NCBI GenBank assembly: GCA_013361935.1
Contig: JABFXC010000022.1
Location: forward strand, 43,445-107,444
Direction of reading: 5' to 3'
Length of the DNA: 64,000 nt
From: Gemmatimonadaceae bacterium
Lineage (GTDB): Bacteria > Gemmatimonadota > Gemmatimonadetes > Gemmatimonadales > Gemmatimonadaceae
Shown piece after piece: positions 1-7,824 of the stretch; position 1 is the stretch's first letter, and each line of letters begins with the position of its first letter. The translations under genes and the position numbers were made by a program. Below the pieces are notes generated by a model. That model was given only the letters and a program-made list of their open reading frames with translations. It was not told where the DNA came from and made no database searches.

Positions 1-160
1 TCTCCTCGTAGCCGAGGACACCCTCGAACACGGGCTCCCCGGTGGCGAGGCGGTCGAGAAGGTTGGCGCGAAGCTCGTCCTTCACCGAGCGCATCGCGCG
101 GGCGACGGCATCGGGGGAGCGCTTCAGGGCGCCGAGGGTCTGCGGGCGGGATGCTTGCAC
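1..160 (-). CDS. AAA ATPase of the magnesium-chelatase I-like family, N-terminal fragment
   Basis: An open frame runs leftward off the window edge from a GTG at 160. The 53 visible residues include QTLGALKRS, VKDELRANLLDRLATGEP and VFEGVLGYEE. That pattern (short TLGxL start, then VKxELRxNL and a GxxGYE motif) is what I know from the N-terminus of ChlI-like MoxR/AAA ATPases, which lies just before their Walker A motif. The ATPase core is outside the window, so the role cannot be read here. No convincing ribosome binding site precedes the GTG, and no better start was seen in frame. The gene is divergent from the histidine kinase, with about 120 bases between them for both promoters. Confidence 0.6.
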   Translation of the reverse strand, partial: MQASRPQTLGALKRSPDAVARAMRSVKDELRANLLDRLATGEPVFEGVLGYEE

Positions 161-280
161 GGCGGGGTCTCGAGGATGATCGACCGAATGAATAGCCCCG
201 AGCGCGAGCGCTGTCGAGCGCGCGAGGGTTGCCCGGGCATCGCGCGCGGCCGTAGCACGATGTTCGCTAAGGTACAATTC

Positions 281-1750
281 ATGAGCCGCGACTTCGGTGC
301 CCTCGAGCGCCGCGACGACGACCGTGAACGTCCGCGCGTCCCGATACCCGCCGATGTCACCCGGGACCCCGACGACCGCGCGGCGAGCGAACGGGAGCGT
401 GAAGAGCTCCGCGCCGCCGCGCGCGAGGCGCACGAGCGCGCGCTCGCCGCGAGTCGCGCGAAGAGCGAGTTCCTCGCGACGATGAGTCACGAGATGCGCA
501 CCCCGCTCAACGCCGTGCTCGGTTACACCGACCTGCTCGCGCTCGGGGTCCCCGGGGCGCTCAACGACGAACAGCGGAAATATCTCGACCGGATCCGCGG
601 CGCCTCCGGCCGTCTCCTCGCGCTGATCAACGACATCCTCGAGCTGGCGAAGCTCGACGCGGGGCGCCTGGTGGTCGCCCGCGAGCGCGGAAGCGCGGGC
701 ACCATCGTCGCGAGTGCCATCGAGCTGGTCGCTCCCCTCGCCGAGCAGCGCGGCGTCCGCGTCGTCTCACGGTGCGCGAGCGACACGGAGCTCATCGGCG
801 ACCGCAAGCGCCTCGAGCAGATCGTCCACCAGCTCCTCTCCAACGCGGTCCGCTTCAGCGCGCGCGGAGACGTGGTGACCGTCGCCTGCACCCGCTTCGA
901 CACGCCGGCCGCGGAGTCGGCGGATCGTTCCCACGGCTGCTGGTGTGCGATCCGCATCGAAGACCCCGGGGTCGGGATCGGCGAGCAGCACCACGACGCG
1001 ATCTTCGAGCCTTTCACGCAGGTCGACGCCTCGCACACCCGCGCGGAGAGCGGCACGGGACTCGGCCTGGCGCTCGCGCGGCGTCTCGCCCGGCTCATGG
1101 GCGGCGACCTCACCCTCTCCAGCCGGCTCGGCGCGGGGTCGGCGTTCACGCTCTGGATCCCCGCTCCGCCGCGTATCGGCGACGCGAGCGCCGGAGACGG
1201 GTGCAGCACCATCGAGCGCCGCGGCGAGGCCCGCCAGACCGCCGGCCTCTCCGACATCGCTGACGCGATCGCCGCCGGTGTCGATGGGCTGATCGACCGC
1301 TTCGTGGACCGGATGCGCGCCGACGCCCGCATCCCGACCGCGGCGGAGACGGATCGCCGCTCGCTCGAGGATCACAGCGCCGCCTTCATCGCCGACATCG
1401 CCCAGGCGCTGGCCGTCATCGGCACGTCGGAAGGGGAGCCCCAGCAGATCATGCGCGACAGCGCGGAGATCCAGCTCCTCATCGCGAATCGCCATGGCGC
1501 GCTCCGCCAGCGCGGCGGGTGGACCGAGGACGAGATCGAGCGCGAGTACGACCTGATGGCCGAGACGATCGAGGAGACGGTCCGCGCGACGGAGGGAGAG
1601 CACGCCGCTCCGGAGACGCTCGCGGGCGCGATGGCGCTCGTCCACCGCTTCCTCGATCGCGCCCGCGAGGAGGGCCGGCGCGCCTACCGCCGATCGGCGT
1701 TAGGCATCACCGACGACTCGGCCGGTCCGACCTCGACGAGATTGTCGTAG
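281..1750 (+). CDS. Soluble sensor histidine kinase with C-terminal RsbR-like helical domain
   Basis: A 489-residue protein with no membrane segment and no recognisable PAS or GAF sensor. Residues about 35-60 are a charged helix. HisKA follows with the phospho-acceptor His near residue 70 (TMSHEMRTPLNAVLGY). HATPase_c then carries NAVRF (N box), EDPGVGIG (G1) and ESGTGLGLAL (G2). After the kinase core come about 150 more residues, mostly helical, with RHGALRQRGGWTEDEIEREY. This resembles the N-terminal helical domain of RsbR/RsbRD-type proteins, which usually sits before a catalytic or STAS module rather than after it. Start: ATG 281 was chosen. ATG 260 in the same frame is an alternative, and neither has a strong ribosome binding site. 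No response regulator is adjacent. The last 67 bases overlap the 3' end of the opposing oxidoreductase gene. Confidence 0.85.
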   Translation: MSRDFGALERRDDDRERPRVPIPADVTRDPDDRAASEREREELRAAAREAHERALAASRAKSEFLATMSHEMRTPLNAVLGYTDLLALGVPGALNDEQRKYLDRIRGASGRLLALINDILELAKLDAGRLVVARERGSAGTIVASAIELVAPLAEQRGVRVVSRCASDTELIGDRKRLEQIVHQLLSNAVRFSARGDVVTVACTRFDTPAAESADRSHGCWCAIRIEDPGVGIGEQHHDAIFEPFTQVDASHTRAESGTGLGLALARRLARLMGGDLTLSSRLGAGSAFTLWIPAPPRIGDASAGDGCSTIERRGEARQTAGLSDIADAIAAGVDGLIDRFVDRMRADARIPTAAETDRRSLEDHSAAFIADIAQALAVIGTSEGEPQQIMRDSAEIQLLIANRHGALRQRGGWTEDEIEREYDLMAETIEETVRATEGEHAAPETLAGAMALVHRFLDRAREEGRRAYRRSALGITDDSAGPTSTRLS

Positions 1751-3831
1751 AACACCGGCCCGCGTCCCATGTCGGTCTCGCCCTGCGAGGTCGTCTCGTT
1801 CACCGTGCGTCCGTCGGCGGCGTAGCGCCCCCACCAGAGCGAGGGCGCCCAGGCGACGCCGGCCCTGATCTCCGGCGCGACGCGCGCCGTCGCCTCGAAG
1901 CTTCCCCGATCGTTCCACACGCGCACCCGCGCGCCCGTCGCGATCCCCCGCGCCGCAGCGTCGTCGGGATGGAGCAGGCATTCCGGCTCGCGCGCCGTGC
2001 GGCGCAGGGTGTCGACGTTGACGAAGGTGGAGTTGAGGAACTGATGCGCCGGAGAGCTGATCAGCGTCAGCGGGTAGCGCGCCGCGAGCTCGGGGACGGC
2101 GGGCGGGTGCTCATACGGGGGCGTGAAGGTCGGCAGCGGGTCGATCCCCTCCGCGGCGAGCCGCTCCGAGCGGAGCTCGCACTTGCCCGTCGGCGTGGGG
2201 AACCCGCCCTCGGCGAAGGGAAGGAAGGGCGCCGCGACGTTGATGCGCGCCCACCCCGTCTCGAGGAGTCCCTCGAGGGTGATGCCGCGGAGCTTCGGGC
2301 CGGCGCCGGCGAGCGCCTGCCGGATCATCGTCAGGTCGTCGTCGCGCAGCGCGGGATCGTCGAGCCCCATGCGCGCGGCGAGCCGCCGGAAGATCTCGCT
2401 GTTCGGGAGCGCCTCGCCCACCGGCGCGATCGCCGGCCGGTTGAGGGTGACGTAGTGGTGCCCGTAGGCGAGATGGACGTCCCAGTGCTCGAGCTGCGTC
2501 GTCGCCGGGAGGACGAAGTCCGCCCAGTCGGCGGTGTCGGTGCGGAAGTGGTCGAGGACGACGGTGAAGAGGTCCTCGCGCGCCAGCCCGCGGCGCACGG
2601 TTCCGCGCTCCGGCGCGACGACCGCCGGGTTCGAGTTGTAGACGACGAGCGCGCGCACCGGCGGCCCGCCGACGCCGGCGTCCGGACGCGTGAGCGCGTC
2701 GCCGAGCCGGATCATGTTGATCGTCCGCGCGGGCGGGCCGAGGTCGGGCCTGCCTAACGCGTGGCGGTCGAAGTCGAAGTTCGCGCTCGTCGAGAGCTGC
2801 ACCCCGCCCCCGGCGCGGCGCCAGTGGCCGGTCACCGCCGGCAGGCAGGCGATCGTCCGCACCGCCATCCCCCCGCCGGCGTGCCGCTGGAGCCCGTAGT
2901 TGACGCGGATGAACGCCGCGCGCGCCGCGCCGTACGCGCGCGCGAGCTCCACGATCTTCTCCGGCGCCACCCCGGTGATCGACGCGGCGCGCGCCGGCCC
3001 GTACTCGCAGGCGCGGCCGCGCAGGTCGTCGGCGCCCACGGTGTGGCGCTCGAGATAGTCGCGATCCTCGAGCCCCTCCTCGAAGAGCACGTGCATGATT
3101 CCGAGCGCGAGCGCGGCGTCGGTGCCCGGCCGGATCGCGATCCACTCGTCGCACTGCGCCGCGGTGCGCGTGCGGATCGGGTCGATCGCGATCACCCGCG
3201 CCCCGCGCTCGCGGGCCCGCAGCACGAAGGGCCAGAGGTGCGGGTTCGACGTCAGCGTGTTCGTCCCCCAGAGGAGCACGAGATCGCTCTCCGGGATCCC
3301 CTCGGCGTCGGCTCCGATGTTCGCGCCGACCGTCATCTGCATCCCCGCGGCCCCCGCCGCCGAGCAGATCGTGCGCAGCAGCCGCGAGGCGCCTAACGCG
3401 TGGAAGAAGCGGCGGTCCATCGATCCGCCCTGGATCATCCCCATCGTGCCCGCGTACGAGTAGGGAAGGATCGCCTGCGGGCCGTCCGCCGATCGCGCGA
3501 TCTCGCCGAGCCGCGAAGCGATCGTGTCGAGCGCCTCGTCCCAGCTCACCGGCACGAAGCTCCCGCTCCCCTTGGCGCCGACGCGCTTCAGCGGGCGAAG
3601 CAGCCGCTCGGCGTGGTACGTCCGCTCGACGTAGCGGTTCACCTTCGCGCAGAGGAAACCCTGCGTGAAGGGATGATCGGGATCCCCCGCCATGCGCACC
3701 GCGCGCCCGTTCTCCACGGTGACGTGCCACGCGCAGGTGTCGGGACAGTCGTGCGGGCAGGCGCCGCGCACGACGCCGTCGCGCGGAGGCGCGAGCGCGG
3801 AATCGTCGGCGATGGGAAGCTGGATGGCCAT
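1684..3831 (-). CDS. Molybdopterin-dependent oxidoreductase, DMSO reductase family
   Basis: A 715-residue enzyme of the family that binds bis-MGD molybdenum or tungsten cofactor and an N-terminal [4Fe-4S] cluster. The cluster motif is visible near residues 25-65: CPHDCPDTC (C-x3-C-x3-C), then 27 residues, then GFLCAK. Catalytic-domain marks include VSWDEALDTIA, LLWGTNTLTSNPHLWP, DPIRTRTA and, at the C-terminus, the cofactor-binding barrel (FVNVDTLR, VRVWNDRGSF). It has no Tat or Sec signal, so it should be cytoplasmic. No electron-transfer or membrane-anchor subunit lies beside it. The substrate cannot be told from sequence. The three 3'-most coding features are unusual: a 67-base convergent overlap with the kinase gene, and a GCCTAACG octamer in the overlap plus two more in the gene. 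Confidence 0.88.
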   Translation of the reverse strand: MAIQLPIADDSALAPPRDGVVRGACPHDCPDTCAWHVTVENGRAVRMAGDPDHPFTQGFLCAKVNRYVERTYHAERLLRPLKRVGAKGSGSFVPVSWDEALDTIASRLGEIARSADGPQAILPYSYAGTMGMIQGGSMDRRFFHALGASRLLRTICSAAGAAGMQMTVGANIGADAEGIPESDLVLLWGTNTLTSNPHLWPFVLRARERGARVIAIDPIRTRTAAQCDEWIAIRPGTDAALALGIMHVLFEEGLEDRDYLERHTVGADDLRGRACEYGPARAASITGVAPEKIVELARAYGAARAAFIRVNYGLQRHAGGGMAVRTIACLPAVTGHWRRAGGGVQLSTSANFDFDRHALGRPDLGPPARTINMIRLGDALTRPDAGVGGPPVRALVVYNSNPAVVAPERGTVRRGLAREDLFTVVLDHFRTDTADWADFVLPATTQLEHWDVHLAYGHHYVTLNRPAIAPVGEALPNSEIFRRLAARMGLDDPALRDDDLTMIRQALAGAGPKLRGITLEGLLETGWARINVAAPFLPFAEGGFPTPTGKCELRSERLAAEGIDPLPTFTPPYEHPPAVPELAARYPLTLISSPAHQFLNSTFVNVDTLRRTAREPECLLHPDDAAARGIATGARVRVWNDRGSFEATARVAPEIRAGVAWAPSLWWGRYAADGRTVNETTSQGETDMGRGPVFYDNLVEVGPAESSVMPNADRR
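1698..1705. repeat. Dispersed octamer GCCTAACG/CGTTAGGC (first of 19 copies)
   Basis: Perfect copies read by eye start at 1698, 2752, 3391, 5251, 9371, 12132, 16334, 20690, 21854, 25214, 30363, 33193, 38545, 40263, 47522, 51798, 54089, 57090 and 60092. One near copy (CCCTAACG) is at 14423. All lie inside coding sequence. Thirteen are read as Leu-Gly with codon TTA-GGC and six as Pro-Asn with CCT-AAC. See the first finding. Confidence 0.8.
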
Positions 3832-4041
3832 GAGGAGCGTGCCGGGGAGGCGCGGTGGAGGCGAAGGTAGTGTCGCCCGCCGCGTCGCGCAACGACGGCG
3901 TCTGTTGCCCTAACTGGTTGTCGCGGTTCGTCTTATAGGGCGATGACGCGCGAGCCGCCGCACGTCCGCGGGGCTGGCCGCGCATCTCCGCCCTTCCCCG
4001 ACAAGACGTTGCGGGATCGCGACTTGAGCGTCAGCGCGCTC

Positions 4042-4069
4042 TTGACAGCCTCACCAATTGCCCTAGCTT
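4042..4069 (+). promoter_or_regulatory. Sigma-70-type promoter of the small lipoprotein gene
   Basis: TTGACA at 4042-4047 and TAGCTT at 4064-4069 are separated by 16 bases. The start codon is about 87 bases downstream. The -35 is a perfect consensus hexamer; the -10 is weaker. Confidence 0.6.
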
Positions 4070-4155
4070 TCCAGCCGCCCAAAGTTCCGAGCATCGCAAG
4101 TGCGTGCGCGGACCACGCGTCGAGATTTCTCAACGCCCCCCACAAGGAGACAGTA

Positions 4156-4368
4156 ATGAAGCGCCTGGCCCTCGTTGCCGCTGTGCTCGCGATCGCCGCC
4201 TGCACGACGAAGGAGTCGACCACTACCCACGACACGACCACGCTCGCGCCGGCTCCGGCCGCGACGACGGACACGTCGATGAAGATGGATTCGACCATGA
4301 AGATGGATTCGACGAAGAAGGACACGACGAAGACCACCACGACGACCACGACGACGAAGAAGCCGTAA
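4156..4368 (+). CDS. Small Thr/Lys-rich lipoprotein
   Basis: A 70-residue protein. Signal peptide MKRLALVAAVLAIAAC ends in a lipobox (AIAA|C), so the mature form should be lipidated and surface- or periplasm-facing. The mature part is low complexity: a tandem (M)KMDST repeat followed by a run of threonines and KKP. Start ATG 4156 has AAGGAG at 4144-4149. The gene stands alone, with its own promoter (4042-4069) and a perfect terminator (4391-4423). Such tiny Thr/Lys/Asp lipoproteins are not assigned to any family I recognise. High expression is suggested by the consensus signals. Function is unknown. Confidence 0.85.
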   Translation: MKRLALVAAVLAIAACTTKESTTTHDTTTLAPAPAATTDTSMKMDSTMKMDSTKKDTTKTTTTTTTTKKP

Positions 4369-4390
4369 CCTTCGCCAGTCCGAAGATCAG

Positions 4391-4423
4391 AAAGAGCGCG
4401 ACGACAACGTCGCGCTCTTTTTT
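4391..4423 (+). terminator. Intrinsic terminator
   Basis: A perfect 13-bp stem (4391-4403 with 4408-4420) has loop ACAA and runs into six Ts ending at 4423. The left arm begins with As, so it could also stop the convergent DUF1802 operon. Confidence 0.95.
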
Positions 4424-4441
4424 CGTGGGTGCCGGCGGCCG

Positions 4442-5035
4442 CTACTCGGGCGCGCCGAGCGCCCCCGCGAGCGCCTCCACGCGCCGCGCCAGCGCGCCCT
4501 CCCCCATCACCGCCCGCGCGCCCGACACGTCGAGCCCGGCGTCGAGCTCCACCCACGACACGCATCCCTGGTAGCGCCGCGTCTCCGCGACGTCCCGGGT
4601 TCCGGGGAGCGCGAGCACGCGCACCGCGACGACGCGGACCTCGGGCTTCCCCCGGTACTCGAATCGTGACACCACGGCCGGCCACGCCAGGCCGTGCTCG
4701 CGCTCGATCTCCCGCAACCGCTCCAGCTCGCGGACGTGCCACACCGCGACGACTTCGGCGACGTGCGAGATGCGGATGACCCCCTCCGGGGGACGGTGCT
4801 CCATCGACGCGCTGACGCGCGACGCGAACCGCGGCTGGAGCTCGGCCGCCTTCTCGTGGAAGTAGGTCGGGTAGAGCAGGAAGCGGTGGTGGCGCACGGC
4901 GAACCCGGCGCGCTGCTCGCGGATCCCGCCCTTTCGCACCATCGCCACGATCTCCCCGCCGGCGAGCGCGTCGCAGAGCACCGCCCATTCCTTCAGCGCC
5001 GTGCGCTCGGGCGCATCGCCCGCCGGCTCGCTCAC
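4442..5035 (-). CDS. DUF1802 family protein
   Basis: A 197-residue cytoplasmic protein. The N-terminal half has LKEWAVLCDALAGGE, VRKGGIREQRAGF and HHRFLLYPTYFHE. This matches the DUF1802 signature as I know it (KEWAV, RKGGI, FLLYPTxxHQ); the family has no established function. The C-terminal part (about 100-197) is less distinctive. It starts at GTG 5035, sharing the four bases GTGA with the stop of the epimerase gene, so it is translationally coupled and is the last gene of the long minus-strand operon. The terminator at 4391-4423 follows. Confidence 0.75.
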   Translation of the reverse strand: MSEPAGDAPERTALKEWAVLCDALAGGEIVAMVRKGGIREQRAGFAVRHHRFLLYPTYFHEKAAELQPRFASRVSASMEHRPPEGVIRISHVAEVVAVWHVRELERLREIEREHGLAWPAVVSRFEYRGKPEVRVVAVRVLALPGTRDVAETRRYQGCVSWVELDAGLDVSGARAVMGEGALARRVEALAGALGAPE

Positions 5036-6054
5036 CGCTTCCTGTTCCGCGCCCACCAGCGAAAGGCGTCGGGGATCGCCTCCGCGGGCGCGACGACGGG
5101 ACGCCACCCGAGCTCGCGCTCGGCGCGCTCGCTCGAGAACGGATTGTCCCTGGCGACGAAGCCGAGCGTCGCGTGCTGGATGACGCTCGCTCCCGGCACC
5201 GGCACCACCGCGACGAGCTTCTTCATCGCGGCGAGCAGCGCGCTGAGGATGCCTAACGGCACGGGGAGGGGGACGACGCGCGTGTCGAGGCCGCGCGCGG
5301 CGAGTCGCACGAACTCGGCGAGCGTGGTCTCCCCCTCGTTGGCCACGTTGTACGCGCGGCCTCCCGCCTCGTCGCTCGTCGCGGCGCGGAGCGCGGCGTC
5401 GGCGACCGACGCGGCGTTGATGATCGCGATCGTGTTCTTCCCGCCGCCGGGGAGGGGGAACGCGTGCAGCGTCGTGAACAGCCTCGCCATCCGCGGGATG
5501 AACTGCCGGTCGCGCCGTCCGTAGATGACGTCGGGGCGGATCGCGGTCGCCCAGATCTCCCCGCGCTGATGCGCGTGCATCACCAGCTCCTCCGACTCCC
5601 GCTTCGACCGCGCGTAGAAGGCGTGCTCGGGGATCGGGAGGAGGGGGAGCGACTCGACGGTCTTCTGCGCGTCGTCCCGGTAGCGGCCCGCCGGCCCGTA
5701 GACGGCGACCGAGCTGACGTGCATCAGCCGGGCGCCGCTCTCTCGCGCGGCCTCGATCGCCGCCGCGGTGCCGCCGACGTTCACCGTCCGGTACGCCTCC
5801 CACGTCGCCGCCGCCGGGGTGATCGCCGCCGCGGTGTGGAAGATGACGTCGCAGCCGCGCGCCGCGTCGGTGAACGCCGAGCCGTCGAGCACGTCCCCCT
5901 GGAACAGCTCCGCCACGCCGAGCTGCCGCACCCACGCCGCGCTCCGCGGCTCGCGGACGAGCGCGCGCACCGTCCATCCGTCGGCGGCGAGCCGCTCGAC
6001 GACGTGCGAGCCGACGAGCCCCGTCGCGCCGGTGACGAGGGCGACCTTGCTCAC
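5032..6054 (-). CDS. NAD-dependent epimerase/dehydratase (extended SDR)
   Basis: A 340-residue extended short-chain dehydrogenase. The N-terminal Rossmann motif is VTGATGLVGSHV (residues about 6-17). An acidic pocket pattern is GDVLDGSAF. The catalytic tyrosine and lysine sit in FYARSKRESEE (YxxxK), with an upstream serine in VSSVAVYG. The C-terminal substrate domain has TTLAEFVRLAA and LGWRPVV. It resembles 3-beta-HSD/sugar-epimerase-like SDRs; the substrate is not predictable. The GTG start at 6054 lies seven bases after the ygfZ stop, and its own stop overlaps the DUF1802 start. Codon use matches its neighbours, apart from one TTA codon inside the octamer at 5251. Confidence 0.88.
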   Translation of the reverse strand: MSKVALVTGATGLVGSHVVERLAADGWTVRALVREPRSAAWVRQLGVAELFQGDVLDGSAFTDAARGCDVIFHTAAAITPAAATWEAYRTVNVGGTAAAIEAARESGARLMHVSSVAVYGPAGRYRDDAQKTVESLPLLPIPEHAFYARSKRESEELVMHAHQRGEIWATAIRPDVIYGRRDRQFIPRMARLFTTLHAFPLPGGGKNTIAIINAASVADAALRAATSDEAGGRAYNVANEGETTLAEFVRLAARGLDTRVVPLPVPLGILSALLAAMKKLVAVVPVPGASVIQHATLGFVARDNPFSSERAERELGWRPVVAPAEAIPDAFRWWARNRKR

Positions 6055-6061
6055 CGCGCGC

Positions 6062-7135
6062 TCAGACGGGGAAGGGGAGACGCACCACCCGACCCTCGCG
6101 CGTGCCGCCCTCCCAGCTCGCGGTGAGCACCGTCCCCGGCTCGATCTCGCGGCGCACCATCGCCAGCGCGATCGCGCCGAGCCGTGGCGACTGCGCGCCG
6201 CTGCGCACGTCGCCCACGCTCTTCGCTGCCTCGTCGGTGAGCTGCGCGCCACGCGGCGCGAGCTCCTCGCCCTCGAACATGATCCCGCGCAGATGTCTGT
6301 TCACGTGCCCGCGGAAGTGCACGCGCGCCACCGTCTCCTGGCCGACGTAGCATCCCTTGGTGTACGAGATGGCGTGCAGCTCGTCGAGGTTCGCCTCCTG
6401 CGGGATCGTCGATTCGTCCATGTCGATCCCCCACTCCGGGCGTCCCGCCTCGACGCGCGCAGTGTCCCAGGCGACGAGCCCGCCGGGACGTGCGCCCGCG
6501 TCGATCAGCTTCGCGCGGAAGGTCTCGTGCGCCTCCGCCGGAACGAAGCAGTCGTACGCGTCGCTCACGACGTCGGGCGTCCGCGCGATGACGATGCTCG
6601 CCCCCCCCATGTCCGCGACGATGTGCGCGTACGGCGGCAGCGTCCCGAGCGTCGCGCTGTGCGCCCCGATCGCCTCGGCGAGCACGAGCCGCGCGTTCGC
6701 GCCGGCGAGACAGAAGTCGTGCAGCGCCTCCGACTCGTCACGATGCGGCGCGACCCGTGGGTTCACGTACTTGCGCACCATCGCGAGAAAGCCGGGAAAG
6801 GCGCGCGGCGGCGCGTCGACGAGGAGCGACTCCGCGTCGGCGAAGATCCGGACGTCGGCGACGATCTTTCCCTTCGGCGTGAGCGCGGCGGCGTACGCGC
6901 CCTGCCCCGGCTCCAGCGCGAGGACGTCGTTCGTCACCAGCCCCGTGAGGATCTCGCGCGCCTTCTCTCCGCTCAGCCGGAGTCGCCCGCGCAGCGTGCG
7001 GTCGACGAGGAGCGCGCCGGTGCGGAGCGCGGCATACTCGGCGCCGACGTCTCCGTAGTGGAGCACCACCGGACGCCCGTCGATGTCGCCGAGCTCTCCC
7101 ACCGCTTCGCGATTCGGGCTGAACGATCGCATCAT
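6062..7135 (-). CDS. ygfZ: YgfZ/GcvT-domain folate-binding protein
   Basis: A 357-residue protein of the YgfZ family, tetrahydrofolate-binding relatives of the glycine cleavage T protein that help Fe-S enzymes mature or be repaired. The diagnostic motif is present: KGCYVGQE with the conserved cysteine. The N-terminal GcvT fold is marked by LVDRTLRGRLRLSGEKA and FLTxL-like ILTGLVTND. ATG 7135 was chosen; it overlaps the stop of the HAD gene (ATGA), with a purine-rich GGCAGAGG just upstream. Its position two genes after glcF, which carries two [4Fe-4S] clusters, makes an Fe-S maintenance role sensible. That link is inference. Confidence 0.9.
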   Translation of the reverse strand: MMRSFSPNREAVGELGDIDGRPVVLHYGDVGAEYAALRTGALLVDRTLRGRLRLSGEKAREILTGLVTNDVLALEPGQGAYAAALTPKGKIVADVRIFADAESLLVDAPPRAFPGFLAMVRKYVNPRVAPHRDESEALHDFCLAGANARLVLAEAIGAHSATLGTLPPYAHIVADMGGASIVIARTPDVVSDAYDCFVPAEAHETFRAKLIDAGARPGGLVAWDTARVEAGRPEWGIDMDESTIPQEANLDELHAISYTKGCYVGQETVARVHFRGHVNRHLRGIMFEGEELAPRGAQLTDEAAKSVGDVRSGAQSPRLGAIALAMVRREIEPGTVLTASWEGGTREGRVVRLPFPV

Positions 7136-7824
7136 CCTCTGCCTTCCCCACCACCGGCCGCGTCGAGGGACTCGAGGGTCGCCCCTCGGAGTGTGGGAAG
7201 ATAACCGTCGGCGTCGAGGGCGCGGAACGCCGGGACGCTTCCCACGGCGAGGCAGCGCAGCCCGGCCCCGCGCGCCGAGCGGATCCCCGAGCGCGCGTCC
7301 TCGAGCGCGATCGCCTCGCGCGGCAGGATCGCCCGACGGCGCTCCAGCCGGCCCACCGCCGAGAGATACGACGCCGGGTCGGGCTTCGGGCGGTCGGGCA
7401 CGTCGTCCGCGGTCACGATGCACTCGAAGATGAAGCTCGCGTCCGCCGCGTCGAGCACCGGCTCGACCTCGCGCCGCGCCGCTCGCGTGACGAGGCCGAG
7501 CCGGGCGACGGCGTGCAGCGCGGCGAGCGCGTCGCGCGCTCCGTCGGTGAGCATCACCCCCGTCGCCGCCGACTCCGCGAAGTAGCGTTCGGCGCGGAGC
7601 GCGACGAGCTCGACCCCCGTCTCGTCCATGTGCTCCTCCGCCGAGGCGATCGCCGCGCGCACCGCGCCGCGTACGGGGAGCCCGTGCGCGACGTCGTCGT
7701 AGTCGAGCGCCGAGATCGAGATCCCGTCGTCGGCGAGCGCGCGGAGCAGGGCGGTGCGCCGCGCATCGTACGTCTCCACGAGCACGCCTTCCAGCTCCAT
7801 CAGCACCGCGCGCGGCGCGCTCAC
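7132..7824 (-). CDS. HAD-superfamily hydrolase, phosphoglycolate-phosphatase-like, with altered motif I
   Basis: A 230-residue HAD of the Gph/beta-phosphoglucomutase-like size and cap type. Motif II Thr is in LGLVTRA, motif III Lys in RPKPDPASYL and motif IV in ALEDARSGI. Motif I should read DxDG with Asp as nucleophile, but here it is MELEGVL: both aspartates are replaced by glutamate (codons GAG and GAA). Motifs II-IV are intact, so this is not a decaying gene. It may be inactive, slow or repurposed. GTG 7824 overlaps the glcF stop by four bases. Sitting directly after glycolate oxidase genes suggests 2-phosphoglycolate as substrate, if it is active. Confidence 0.82.
   Translation of the reverse strand: MSAPRAVLMELEGVLVETYDARRTALLRALADDGISISALDYDDVAHGLPVRGAVRAAIASAEEHMDETGVELVALRAERYFAESAATGVMLTDGARDALAALHAVARLGLVTRAARREVEPVLDAADASFIFECIVTADDVPDRPKPDPASYLSAVGRLERRRAILPREAIALEDARSGIRSARGAGLRCLAVGSVPAFRALDADGYLPTLRGATLESLDAAGGGEGRG

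Noticed and set aside
273..278. TACAAT as the -10 of the first kinase gene
   Set aside because: The start site would fall at or after the chosen ATG 281, so it would require another start codon; no matching -35.
4442..5977. Frame of 511 codons joining DUF1802 to upstream sequence
   Set aside because: The first 300 codons are an out-of-frame shadow of the epimerase; the DUF1802 start at the GTGA overlap explains it.
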